Positions 13,201 through 24,886 of a DNA stretch of 64,000 bases are shown here, one piece after another; the first letter of the stretch is position 1, and every line of letters starts with the position of its first letter. The stretch spans positions 124,001 through 188,000 of the forward strand of contig VIRR01000495.1 in assembly GCA_008638375.1 (NCBI GenBank), written 5' to 3'. The DNA comes from Nyssa sinensis (Eukaryota > Streptophyta > Magnoliopsida > Cornales > Nyssaceae). The notes beneath the pieces are model-generated. The model did not search any database. It saw only the letters and a program-made list of their open reading frames with translations, and was not told the DNA's origin. The position numbers were made by a program, and so were the translations under genes.

Positions 13201-16200
13201 TGTCATTACATTAATTTTCAACCAAGGGCATTTGTGTAATTTCCTTTTAAAGAAAAAAGGAGAAGTGAAGCCCAGCCCCTCAGCAAAAGGGGAGTGTGAA
13301 TAGAGCTCTCTGCAGAAAATGGAGAAAAGAAAAAGAAAGAAGATAAAGTTAGGCATCATTCCCAGGCTAGAATTGCATCACACAATTATAATAAATAAAA
13401 AAAAGCTTCAAAAGCTCTGAAAAATCTTCTAAACCAATCTCTATTGAATTGAAAGCATTACATAGCTATATAAATACTTCTAAGTATTTCCAAGTCTAAC
13501 AAATTTTGGACTCTAAAAGTAGAAACTAGACTCTGACTAATAAAACTCATTTAAACCAACCAAAAACGTATAATATGACCAAATAGCATAACGTAACCCA
13601 AAACTAAGACCCGTGAAGCAGGTTGTCCAACAAAACTAAAAAATTTCCAAGATACCCTTAACTTCAAAAAGTCAACAAAATAGAAATAAAATTAAACCAG
13701 TAGCATATTAAGTTAAAGACCCTTCAAATCCAACCAATTACAAAAAAAAAAATTCCCTCTTCTTTGAATTTTCACTTTCTTGAATTTGTTATGGACTACA
13801 TCACGAGGAAGTTTATCTTTCTCTTTATCTTTTTCCTAATCTACATCCAAAAGTTCTCAAAACACAAACATACAGCAGCCCACAGTGTGAATATGCATAT
13901 TTGTAAAATTTGAAAGCAGAATCGCAAGTTATTATATTTACACGGCTTACAGCATGCTTATTTCTTGTCCGACCTATAAGTTAACAGTAAACAGGTATAT
14001 TTTTAAAGGTGCTCTTCATTTAAGTTTTTAAGTTATTGAATGAATGTGCCATTCACCCAGTCAGCTTGATACAGCTCCAGCAGGACAGGTTTTTGAGAAC
14101 TTGTGTCCTTCCTAACTACATCCAGATGTTATCAAAACAGAGAGTCGTCCCATTAAATATCGTTCATGAGAATCTCCGAATATAACAGGTTGATAACAGG
14201 AGTCATAAAACCCACCAAGCATACTGCAATCAACTAAATATTAGCCAAAAAAAAAAGATCTTTCAATTGCTCTACATCTCAAACTTTCTGCTTCCCCAAA
14301 TTATCCTAATGTCTTCAAATATATAGAGGGGGACTACCATCAGCATATTTTCAGTAAGGTTCGTGCCTAGAAGGCTTAGGAATAGACAGCATTTTAGATA
14401 AATAATGGATGATTGCTCAAAAATATGAGATGAATCAGTGATAAAATCAATCAACAACTTAAACAGTTACACATGCATACTCATACAAAGATAAATGCAA
14501 ATATATGTGTGTTTGTGTGTCATAACATAAATATATGTATATACACACAAACGTATATATGACACAGGTGCATATATTGTTCTTATAAATGAAATCTTAC
14601 TGATGGCTCAACATTGGGAAGTACGCGCATCAACCAAGACAACCACCCCCCTCCCCCCCAACTCTATCCAAAAAGGGGAGAGCTAGTGGAAGGCAAAAAA
14701 TTAAGAAGAAATATATTTTAAAAATAAGATCTCTACCAATACCTATTATAAAGCCGTTCTGTTGAATGCATGCAGCATGTGTTCATGTCCATATTGCAAA
14801 TTTAGTCTGCAATGGACTGCTGCATGTTTAATTGACTTCTATGTGAATCCTCTCAAGAACATCTTTCTTCTCTACATGAATCACAACTATGTCCTACAGC
14901 CTACTAAACAACTTCATCACTAACATGAACAGGAAGTCTCTCCTACACCTTTGCCAGGTTCATAAATTCCATTTTGATATTAAACAATGATATGACTGCA
15001 TTGAAATTATTTAGCTTAAACATGGTGAGAGGTTTCAACTGGAATATGGAAGGTGCAGTGCTGCACATAACATCACACAAGAATTGTCCGAGGCATTACA
15101 GGAAAGTAAAAATGATGAAGACTAAAAAATGCATAAGCATAATCAACCATAAGAACATATTGAACATACCAATTCCTGGCGGAGCTTCTGATTTTGTTGA
15201 ACATTAGAAGCTCTCTCCTCAGTCAACTTGGAAATCATAGCCCACGCCTGAAAGGATAAGGATTTTATAATAAAATTGCTACATGCAATGGAAAGGTGAT
15301 AATACAAGCATATCAAATGGAAAAATAAAAAGAATATGGCATACTAAATATAAGAAAATTCATGTGAAATCAACACCCCCCCCCCCCCCAAAAAAAAAAA
15401 AATAATAATTATAAACCACTAAATTGGATACTTTCCTAATTGTTATTTCAAATTGAGCATGGTAATCGGCGGAAGAAGTGACCCAATAGCTTTTAACCTA
15501 TTTTATGTATGACCCAATAGGTTAAAAGCTATTGGGTTTGAATCGGCGGAAGAAGTGACCCAATAGCTTTTAACCTATTTTCTGTATGACCCAATAGGTT
15601 AAAAGCTATTGGGTTTAATTTTATGTATGACCCAATAGCTTTTAACCTCTTGCCCTTTCTTCATTTAGTTTGAATGTCTCAATTTCTTTCAATATCAGAC
15701 AAATACTTTTTACAGTAATTCACAACATAGTGATCATTGGGTCATACTCTAGACCCCTTCAAATCAATTATAAGAAGTAATTCCAAAGAACTATTGGTTG
15801 ACCACAAACATAAAATTCCTATTCTCAATTCTCAAATGGATTTAGGGACAGAATAACACAGGGATAACTAAAGAAAGATGAGAGTTTCATTAACATCGTG
15901 ATGATATATGCGCAACCACGCACAAACAACATAAACACAGGCATAGATACTAATTGAGACTAGCATAAATTTAAAGACTTCAATGAAATAATGCACAACA
16001 GATGGACCTAACTTTCACCATAACAATATCTTTTTGAAAAATAGAAAAAAAGGATTAGAAGTCCCTGGGATATGACAGCTACTAAGCTCCTTAGTCAACC
16101 AAGTGATGATGACAAACTATAGTACCACATAATTATGCCTGTATAACATTCTAGGTGACTTTATATTGATACTTACAAAATGAGTTTCCACTATATGAGC

Positions 16201-17962
16201 ATGCATCTGTCCCGAACGAATTATAAAGCTCCTCCATGTTAACATGCATTTCATGTTTCCATAAGTTTAGAGATATAGCTTCAATTACCAGCCCTAACTC
16301 AGAAAGTTTTCCCATAGAAAATGAGGCACCATATAAAGCATAATTATCCTGTGTGGCTCAGTAGTATAGGTCCCTCAAAATGTCTACTCAAATACACAAC
16401 AGTAAACCTCACTTAATAGGTAACAAACCACATCAGGGACTGGTAAAAGTAAAACCAAAAGACTTAGTGAACATTCCTTTGTCAACTATGATTTCTGTGT
16501 ATTTGTATGTGATTGCAAAGAGTAAAAGAAGAATGATTCTTCACCTCTGAGGATGAAGTGTTCTCTTTGGGCTCCTCAAAAGATCTTGTTACCTGATTTT
16601 GTGAGTGAAATGAAAATTTTAGAGACATTTGTAACTCAATTTTAGGAAAAATGAATATGCAATATGCACTTACAGCATCAAGTGGTGAAGCATTTTGAAC
16701 CCCATCCTCAACCACCGATGCCCTAGGCGGAGATCCTTCTTCAGATCCTTCAGGGACTGGTGAAGGAGGGTTAGCAGGAAAGTAAACAACCCTCAGTTTG
16801 ATCTCCTCAACAACCTTCCCATCCTCCTTAATAAACTAAAAAATAAATAAACAGATGATAAATATCGAAGTCCGGGAGATATATAAACCAAAACATAATC
16901 TAGAAATAACAAAGTTTAGAACAACACTATCCCACCAATTCCGGGGTTATGTCCTTAGAAGTTGCGCCATTAGGGGCAACCACGCTCTGAAGAAGAAATT
17001 TGTCCTTGCACTGCATATCAGGTGGTGCCTCTTTCTGGGCTTGCATCGTGACTACCAAAACCCATAACAAAAATTAGATATAAGTGATCCAATTGACCGC
17101 TAAAGATGTCAAATCCATAGTTCCATACAATCCATCTTTCAATTTATTTATTTATTTATTTGATAAGTAATCAATCATTCAATATTTATACTGGAAAATA
17201 AAAAAATAAAAATAAATACCCGAAAAACCACAATGAAGAGAATACAGTTGTGTGGTATAAGAAAGTAGGAAATGTACCTGTAACATTGCACGTAGAATGG
17301 GGCAAAACAATACCATTGTTGGGACGAACACAGTACTTCTTAGGGTTGGTTGTTTTAACCTTTTCAATTATACAAGTAAAACATTTGATGGGCAATCAAA
17401 AATGATCAAATAAACTAGTAACATATAAACCAAGAGTACCTTGAATGCAACATATTGATCAGTCTTGTTGGTTAATTGCATAGCACATGCACTTTGCTTC
17501 CTCAATTCAACTTCACCACACATGCCATACAAACCCATAATAATTATTAAAAAATAAAAAATCAATACTTACCTTAATAATCCCATCAAAGCAAATTCAG
17601 AATAGATAGAAATATCAGGCAAACTATAGAAAGATAAAAACTATTTTGCAATTGGCAGCTAAAAAAATGTCACAGAAGAAAAAATTGAAGAATTTGAATC
17701 TCGAATTTTAATTAATTAAAACCCTAGAATACAAAACCTCCGTTCAACTAAGACTGAAACAATAATTTGGCGAATTACTTGTTATTGTAGAAGCACAAAA
17801 CCAAAAGCCATAACATGCAAAAAAATATAAATAAAAAAATCATTTCCCTTTCGTCGGTTTTCTCGACATCCAAACAGTGAACCAGAGAATTTCAAATTAA
17901 AGGAACTTACATGGGAATTTGAGTTCGGTGGGCTGAATGTTGAGGAGATCACCGGTAGTCAT
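10260..17962 (-). CDS. VAP27: VAP27-type vesicle-associated (VAMP-associated) protein, 240 aa, 8 exons
   Basis: Coding exons on the minus strand: 17911-17962, 17440-17510, 17278-17359, 16936-17051, 16674-16835, 16545-16592, 15170-15247, 10260-10373. All introns are GT-AG and the joins stay in frame. Residues about 6-125 form an MSP domain (GDLLNIQPTELKFPFELRKQ, LTNKTDQYVAFKVKTTNPKK, YCVRPNNGIVLP). The KTTNP stretch at 43-47 lies in the surface that binds FFAT motifs in this family. Residues about 170-210 are a predicted coiled coil (AWAMISKLTEERASNVQQNQ), and 218-236 are a C-terminal membrane anchor followed by KKT. VAP27 proteins are tail-anchored in the ER and scaffold ER-plasma membrane, actin and lipid-transfer contacts. 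The ATG follows an in-frame stop. Length matches family members. The last intron is 4.8 kb and full of repeats. Confidence 0.95.
10827..11060. mobile_element. 234-bp inverted-repeat MITE in VAP27 last intron
   Basis: The left end reads GGAAAATTTACACAGACACC, continuing CCCTATGGTTTAC. The right end is its inverse, GTAAACCACAAGG then GTGTCCGTGTAATTTTCC. The termini are about 31 bp with a few mismatches. The interior has smaller inverted segments (ACCCCCTATGTTTTGAAATTG..CCCCTTGAAATGGGGGGTG). No coding capacity. Such ends resemble non-autonomous Mutator-type MITEs, but I see no clean 9-bp target duplication because the left flank is an ATA repeat. Confidence 0.75.
12057..12366. repeat. Two-copy ~158-bp tandem repeat in VAP27 last intron
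   Basis: The unit runs from AAAATGCATACAAGAGGGCA to CCTGTATTCAGATTA and occurs at about 12061-12207 and again from about 12219 to 12366. The ATGCATACAAGAGGG anchor is at 12063 and 12221. Divergence is low (a handful of substitutions and one inserted C), so the duplication is recent. A partial copy of the start of the unit (ACAACTGCTGCTT..) lies just before, near 12020. Confidence 0.8.
15376..15402. repeat. Poly-C / poly-A junction in VAP27 intron
   Basis: About 14 consecutive C are followed by about 13 A. On the transcribed (minus) strand this is a poly-T followed by a run of G, a possible slippage or G-quadruplex site. Confidence 0.7.
15464..15649. repeat. Tandem perfect hairpins (foldback repeat) in VAP27 intron
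   Basis: A 77-bp unit starting AATCGGCGGAAGAAGTG is present at 15464 and 15541. Each unit holds a perfect 22-bp inverted repeat: arm 15481-15502 pairs with 15516-15537 around a 13-nt loop, and arm 15558-15579 pairs with 15593-15614. A third unpaired copy of the left arm follows at about 15630-15648. The arms contain CCCAATAGCTTTTAACCTAT. The structure lies in the 4.8-kb intron of the VAP27 gene, so it would be transcribed with the pre-mRNA. Confidence 0.9.
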
Positions 17963-18220
17963 GACTCTGAATCAACAGAGATACAACAAAGAATCGAAAA
18001 CTTCGTGAATTTCGAGGAGCAATTTAGGGATAAACCAAGAAAAATAAATTAGAGCATAAGGAATTGATCGGAGAAGTGAGTGAATGACGAGACTGATAAC
18101 TGATGAGAGAAACAGACTTTATTACTATTGTTTTTTCTCCTCTCTCTCTGAGTTCTCCCTTTCTTCGCTCTATAAGGTTTCGATTTGAAAGTTCCGATCT
18201 TGTTTCGTCAAACATAAGTG
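17963..18220 (-). promoter_or_regulatory. Probable VAP27 5' leader and proximal promoter
   Basis: On the minus strand this segment is GA-rich just upstream of the start codon (CT-rich on the plus strand at about 18125-18165, CTCCTCTCTCTCTGAGTTCT), as is common for plant 5' leaders. No defined element beyond this can be supported. Confidence 0.35.
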
Positions 18221-18259
18221 TTATGACTTAATTACCCCTGTTTAATTCTTTTTTTTTAA

Positions 18260-19610
18260 TTAATGGCGTATAGTCGAGGGTATAGACAAAGGGTAAAATG
18301 GGCAGAGAAAAGTAGGTGAGGAGAAAACTGTACTAGTGTGATTTATGAAGGCAGGGGGGGTAAGAGTTGGCTCCCTCTGCAATCGAGGAATATATATATA
18401 TATATATATTATAAAATATATATTTTATAACATACTATTATTTCTTAAAAATTAAAAGATGTTGGAATAGAATTTTTGAAATTATTTTTAATTTTAAATA
18501 TTGGAATACACTTTCAGCTATGATTTTTATTATTGATTTTTAAATTTTTATTCTAAAATATTCATTGGTCGATTAATCTTTTGATAATGTATTTAAACAA
18601 GGCCTAAAATTTTAAAATAGTTTCTCAAAATCAATTCTAAAATATATCCAGATAGAGCCATTGTTTAGTTATGTTTTGAAAATTATTTTAATTTTGAAAT
18701 TAAAAATTAAAAAAAAAACACACACACACACACACATTTGACATAAGTTTTTTATATATAAAAAAAAGAAGATTAAAGTTTTTGAAACTAATCCTTTTTT
18801 AAAAAAATTAAGTTTATTAAAAATAAAGATGACTCGTAAAAACATATTTTTAAAATGTTTATTTTAAAATATATAAAAATACTTATATTATTAATTATTA
18901 AATTAAAAGGATATGAATGCTTATGTCTTATATGCAAAATATTAATAATGCTAGGTTTTTATCAGTAAAAATAGAAAGTTGAAGTTTTTTATAATTTAAA
19001 TTAGATATAATACATATTTTTTAAGAAAAACAATTCAGCTTTTTTGTAAATATGTCATGTTTTTAAACTCAAAATTATATACTTGTAACAAAATTTTAAA
19101 TTTATAGTCAAATAATTAATTAAAATTTTAATTTAATTAAAAAAATTTAATTCTTTTAAAATTATTAATTATTAGAGAGTTGACTGAATATTAAATATTT
19201 TGATTTCTTTCCATTTCTACTCTACCTCCCCGATTATCTATTTGGGCTGCTCCTTTTAGCTTGTAATTGCCCTTTTTTTTTCCCTTTTGGTTGGGTGGTG
19301 TATCCTTCTTCTTTTTATTTCATAGACCTATATATGTAATTCTATTTTATTATATTAATAAAATTCTTATCTTTTTTATAAAAAAAATTAAAATTTTATA
19401 GGAATAATCTGATATACATGTTTGATGAAAGGCAATTACAAAGTTTGTTTGATGAAGGGTGATTATGAAGTTTAATAGTAATTAATAAATTATTAATTTT
19501 TCAATTCAGGACATTCAACTATTTAAATTTTTTAACTCTATTAATTTAATAATAAAATTAAAAAAAAAAAAAACTCACGACTTAATTGGTATATGTAGAA
19601 TCTCCTGATT
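18260..19610. other. AT-rich intergenic stretch
   Basis: No gene is seen. It holds an (AT)n run near 18395-18410, an (AC)n run near 18718-18736, and long A/T tracts. Confidence 0.5.
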
Positions 19611-20102
19611 AATAGAAGAGATAATTACACTTACCTCCCTTGAGGTTTCTGACAATTACAGAAATTTTTCCTATGGTTTCAAAAATAATATTGTCCCCCT
19701 TGTCAGAACTTAGTCTCCAAACGGCGTTAACAGAGTTGGTCCATTTACCAAATTAGCCTTATATTTTAATAATATTTTTTATTTTTCTTCTTTAATTTTT
19801 CCCTCTCTCTCTCAAGCAGCACTCTCTCTGTCCCCACTCCCACTCCATCTCACTTTCCTCACCGGCCAAAATTGCCGCTGCCACCATGGCCTGCTCCTCA
19901 TCCTCCTCCATCCTTTCTCTCTATCCAAATCCCCCTCAGCCCTAACCCCAAATAGTGCACAGAACATAACCCTAATGTTACTGTGCTCGCTACAAAAGTC
20001 TCTCCAAGATAAATGGCCCTGTAAAACGCAATTTAAATTCATAATCCCATCCATCATCATATACATATATGTAAGGAGAAAGAAAGGGAAGGACCCGAAG
20101 GC

Positions 20103-20345
20103 CTAGGGGAGGACAAGGAGGCCAGGGAGGCCCATGGCATCGAAGGGGTCATGCAAGAGGAATCTATTGCGATAGGTGAGATATGAGTCGTTGGATTTAC
20201 TGTTGACGCTTTGAGTGCTTGAGGAGGCGAGGAAAGTGTGAGGCAGGCGATTAGGGTCATCGAAGAGGTCTTCGTCCAGCGACGAGATCAAAGGGGTTGA
20301 ATCGGAGGGGAGTGTCCATGTGGAACGACGGTCTGCATAGTCTTA
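20103..20345 (-). pseudogene. Possible captured gene fragment inside Mutator-like element
   Basis: This GC-rich block carries a minus-strand frame including LISSLDEDLFDDPNRLPHTF and LTYRNRFLLHDPFDAMG. Codon-like composition contrasts with the AT-rich element ends. The frame has no recognisable domain, ends after about 60-75 codons and is not part of a visible gene. Mutator-like elements often carry fragments of host genes, so this is a candidate captured exon. It could equally be chance. Confidence 0.3.
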
Positions 20346-20444
20346 TTAACGAAGCAAGAAGCAAATACAGAGACGGCAATCGAAGATTTTATATAAACAG
20401 GATGAAGACAAGTAGTGAGAAAAATTGTCAATGTAGAGAGAGAA

Positions 20445-23400
20445 TGTCACGACCCTGAAACCTACCCTGTACGGATCTCGAGTCGCGACCGCCGCCCCAA
20501 GACCCGAAGGCCTCGGGACAAGGCTCGCATCTGCAGCAGTATCGAATAGATGTGCCTCATGTGGTTGCGGAAGCGTGAAAAACTTTTTTTTTTCTTTTCT
20601 CATTTTAAAATTTGCACATCCGTCCGATACTGCCGCTATTCCCGATGGTACACATGATCATACATTCAGAACATAACTAAAAACTTAAAGGCTTTTATAA
20701 TGGATACATGTTTAGCTGCCTCTTGGGGATTAATACATAACAGTTCACTACCTTACTAAAACAAAGGTTACAACTTAAGTTCATGATACTTAACAAAGAA
20801 CTACTTAGATATCCTTTCCAAAAACAGTTAGGCTCATCCTCATCGTCTTCCAATCAGCCCTATTGTCAATCACCTGAAAGGGGGATCCGAACAAAGTCCG
20901 GGTAAGCTAATCTAAGCTTGTGAGCAATTCCAGTATTCGTCATGCGGTTTTCAATTAGCAATGGTTTTTAGTACATAAGAGTTTGTAAACATTCACTGCC
21001 AATTGTTCGTATACTTGAACATAGAACATATGCATTTCTTAAAACAGATAGCTTCGAAACATTTAAAGTATTCAAGCTAAACTCGTACTTCGTCAAATAG
21101 AGTATATAACTCAAAACATATGCATTTCATAAAACAGATAGCTTTGAAACATTTAAAAGTATTCAAGCCAACATATACTTCTTCATATAACTTCAAAAGA
21201 TATAACATATCATGCATTTCTTAAATAGTGTATATAAAACTCAAAACATATGCATATTGAAAATGAGGGTAAAACCTGCTTCCATTTTCAAACTCATTTG
21301 TCATCTTATCTCTTTCATTAGTGGAATCCGTTTCGAACCGGACTCCTATATTACGTATAAGTGGAGATAACCTAACTGAACCGATCAGGATCATCTTCCT
21401 GGTCCCTAAAAGGTAGGTAAGACTCATTTCCTGACAGAACAGATAGGGTTCCTCGAGGTATCTCATGCCTGGGGGATTAGATCCTGCTACCTGGCATTTG
21501 ATAGTAAATTGAGTTCCGTGCAACCCAAAATTCCCATCATGTTTTTACAGATTAATTGAGTTCCGTACAACCCAAAAATCTGTTATTTAAAAAGTCGGCT
21601 GAGTTCCGTACAACCCAACCAAAAATCGTGGTGCTTAGGCACAATTTTTCTTACATTCAAATACATTTGATACTTGATTTCTTCAAATGGGTGCTTCTCA
21701 TGAACATTTAAAACATCATGTACATAATTTCATAACAAATCCTTTAAACATTTGATATAACAAAATCAAAACACTTTACATAATTTGGCATTTAAAACTT
21801 TAGACATGCTGAAATATGTTTGAAGAAAACTATGGTAAAATCCATTCACTAAACATGTCATAATAGAGTTTATAAAACAGAACGATTTAAAACTGAATCA
21901 TGTAAATACTGAATTTGAAATTTCAAACACTTCATATCTTTGCATTTAAAACCTTTTCAAATCCATGGAGTTAAATCTTCACTTCAAATACAGGGTTACT
22001 CACCTTGGTCCTTTAGGATTAGTGCTAATAACGCGCTTTCCCACTTTCCTTGTAGTTCCTAAGAACAATTTATAAACATCTCATCAACTTCACATTCATT
22101 GTAATATCACCTCAATATTCCTTAACTTATGCTCAAATCGTATTAGATCCTAAAATGATCTCATAATTCATATGTACTTAACTTAACTCATACTCTTAAC
22201 CTATAACACAATTTAATGTGTTAGAAATTAAATTCATTTGAACTTATACTCTTCTGGGAGCTCCATTAACTTTAATTTAAATTTATTTACTTCACATATT
22301 TACGTGTCGTGTCTTTTCGTAATTCACTTCCTCGTATACGCCTTAGATTAGTACTTTGACATTACTTTAATTTATAGTCATCTGACAATGCTATTCAACA
22401 AATTTTATGTTTCTTTATTTTTGACATCTCTTTTGATCAAATAGACTCTATCATTGAGTCCGGAGCGTCGAAGAAAGTCGATTTAGGCTTTATTAGAATT
22501 TAATTTGGACTTTTGTATGTAAAAGGACAAAATGGTCATTTACCGTTTTACGTGTCTCATTTTTTTGTACTTCGTTTCGTAATTTGGACTCCATTATTGA
22601 GTCCGAGATGTCAAAAAAAGTCAATTTAGACCTTCTCTGGTTTTAATTTGGCTTTTGAGGTACTAAGGGTAATTTGTCATTTTACCCCCTTACGTGTCTT
22701 TATGTTCGAGACCTCATCTCGTGTCGTAGACCTCACCATTGGACTCAGAAGGTCCGAGATAGTAAGAATACACTAATAACTTGTTAACTTTGGACAAGGG
22801 GTATTTTGATCATTTACCCTTTACGTGTCTTTATTTTTTGGGCCCATCTCGTAAAACGGACCCTACCATTAGTCTCAGAATATCCAAAATAGTAACGATA
22901 CACTATTCATATATTTAATTTGGCCTTTGTTTGACTTATTTGTGACTCAAAGGTAATTTAGTAATTTTACTTATTTAATAAAATAATTTAATAATTTATT
23001 TTATTATTTTATTATTTTTTCAGGGGCATATTTGTATACTTTCTCCAAAAATTGGGCCACAGTATAAATCCGTAAAACAGTTGGGGTCAATCCGTAAATA
23101 GTGAAAATATTGGTTTATTTGGTTTTTAATTAAATTATAAAACCAATAGGTTTGGTCCAAATCCAAGTGGTCCGGTCCACTTGCAAACCAATCGGTCTGA
23201 TCGGTTCTTGACATGATGCTGACGTCATGATGATGTCAGCCCTAATCTGTTATGAATTAAAACAAAACGTTGCCGTTTAAATAAACCCGTTTTATTCGAT
23301 GGGTCGGGTTCCGACCCGAACTCGATTTGACCCGTTTTGACCCGAACCGTCACTGTTCATCTTCTCCCCCATTTCTTCCCCAGTGTTGCCCTAGTTGCAG

Positions 23401-24360
23401 GTTTTCATGCTTTTCATTTTCGTGCATTTTTGCTCAATGGAATCCTACTGTTTTACTCCAAAACGTTTCTAAAACATCATAGATTGCTTTGGCATTTATT
23501 TGAGGGATCAAAAAGGTCTCATTAGCTCGTTTGAAGGTTGGATAATCCGAACTGTAAACCCACTGTTCATTGCTCATTTCTGAGCCAAATTCAATGAGGT
23601 TGGGCTTTTTTTGATCCCCTCTTCATGGGGTTTCATATTTCGTTCATAAAGGTAGGTTTAACATCGAGTTTAAGGTATTGGGTTTCAAACTCCGTAACCT
23701 GCAAGTAAATTTTTGGAGGGCTTTTCTTGAGTTCTGTGATCGTGTATAAGTGTTTTTGGAATACCCTAAGGGTCTTCTTGAGGTCTCATGATACCAAATA
23801 GAGTTTGGTAAAGCTTGATTCAGTTTCATCATTTTGGGTATTTCATTTCAGTAAAATTTTCTACCCTCTGTAACCTCCGTTTTCTCCCTCGATTTTCCAT
23901 GATTTTTAACCATTTTTCTTGCAAAATAAAGTTCATTCTACATAGATTAAGACCCTATGTTTTCATGCTAAATTGTGAACGAAATCGAATTAAATTACGG
24001 TTGGGAATATATTGTTGAAGCGGACTATTTCCAATTTCTTTCCCCCTCTTCGGTTTCCAATTTCCTCTCCTTGCTTTAGCTTTCTTCTTCTTCCAGAACT
24101 CTCTATCTCCCTCTCTCTCTCTCACTCACTCTCAGTCTAGTTGAGTGGTTGTGTGGAAGTGCGGATATAATATAAGCATATATGTATGCAAGGATTAAAT
24201 GACCATCACCTCACTCCCATCCCCTTTCAAAATCAGACCTTGCCTTCTGATCCTTGGCCATTCCTTCTCCTATTCCTCTTCACCTAATAGTATATAAAAT
24301 ATACATATGTGGTACGTAGTTACCTTACCTCTCCCAAATCCATGTCTCCTCCTATATATT

Positions 24361-24391
<31 letters not shown>

Positions 24392-24671
24392 ATATAATAT
24401 TTAATATACATATTACACAACACACACACAGCTGATCTATATATATATATATTTAATTAATTAATAAATTAGTTATTCAATTAATTATATTTTATAAATT
24501 AATCATCATATTTTATATTATTTATAACTAATACTTAATTTCTCATATTAATAAATTAATTACATTAAATTAATTTATCATATTCTTATGGGCATAATAT
24601 TTACACTCATTTTTTTCATAACCTCGTAAAACGTGCCTCATTACCTGACATTCTCAGGTCGGGGTATTACA
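20445..24671. mobile_element. 4.2-kb solo LTR of a retrotransposon
   Basis: The element begins TGTCACGACCCTGAAACC and ends CAGGTCGGGGTATTACA, i.e. TG...CA. It is flanked by the direct repeat GAGAA (20440-20444 and 24672-24676), the 5-bp duplication typical of LTR integrases. Neither terminus recurs inside, and no gag or pol frame is present, so it is best read as one long solo LTR left by recombination between two LTRs. Internal tandem structure includes three GAGTTCCGT(A/G)CAACCCA copies (21511, 21558, 21601), a duplicated CATATGCATTTC..AAACAGATAGCTT block (about 21025-21170), and degenerate ~140-bp repeats at 22440-22880. Orientation and lineage cannot be fixed from the ends alone; LTRs this long are known in some Ty3-type lineages. 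Confidence 0.75.
22440..22885. repeat. Degenerate ~140-bp tandem repeats inside solo LTR
   Basis: Repeating order: a GACTC.ATTGAGTCCG segment, a GTCAATTTAG-type segment, AATTTGG, GGTCATTTACC, then TTTACGTGTCT. At least three decayed copies can be followed. They are part of the LTR rather than an independent satellite. Confidence 0.6.
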
Positions 24672-24844
24672 GAGAAAATCCACCAAACCTTAGAGAGAGA
24701 GAGAAAAAGAAACTACAAAGACCGAACAAGGGCAACAAATCATTTCATCTTCTTTAACAAAACCTACATGTTACCGTCTTCAGGTTTGTTATGTGCTTCT
24801 GTCAATACATATTTTATATATATCACTTGTAAACATAACAAACA

Positions 24845-24847
<3 letters not shown>

Positions 24848-24883
<36 letters not shown>
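24848..24883. repeat. (CT)n microsatellite
   Basis: Uninterrupted CT dinucleotide run of about 36 bp within the right arm of the Mutator-like element. Confidence 0.9.

Positions 24884-24886
<3 letters not shown>

Noticed and set aside
16350..16400. tRNA/SINE-like A box (GTGTGGCTCAGTAGTATAGG)
   Set aside because: No B box at the proper distance and no tRNA fold; it lies within a VAP27 intron.
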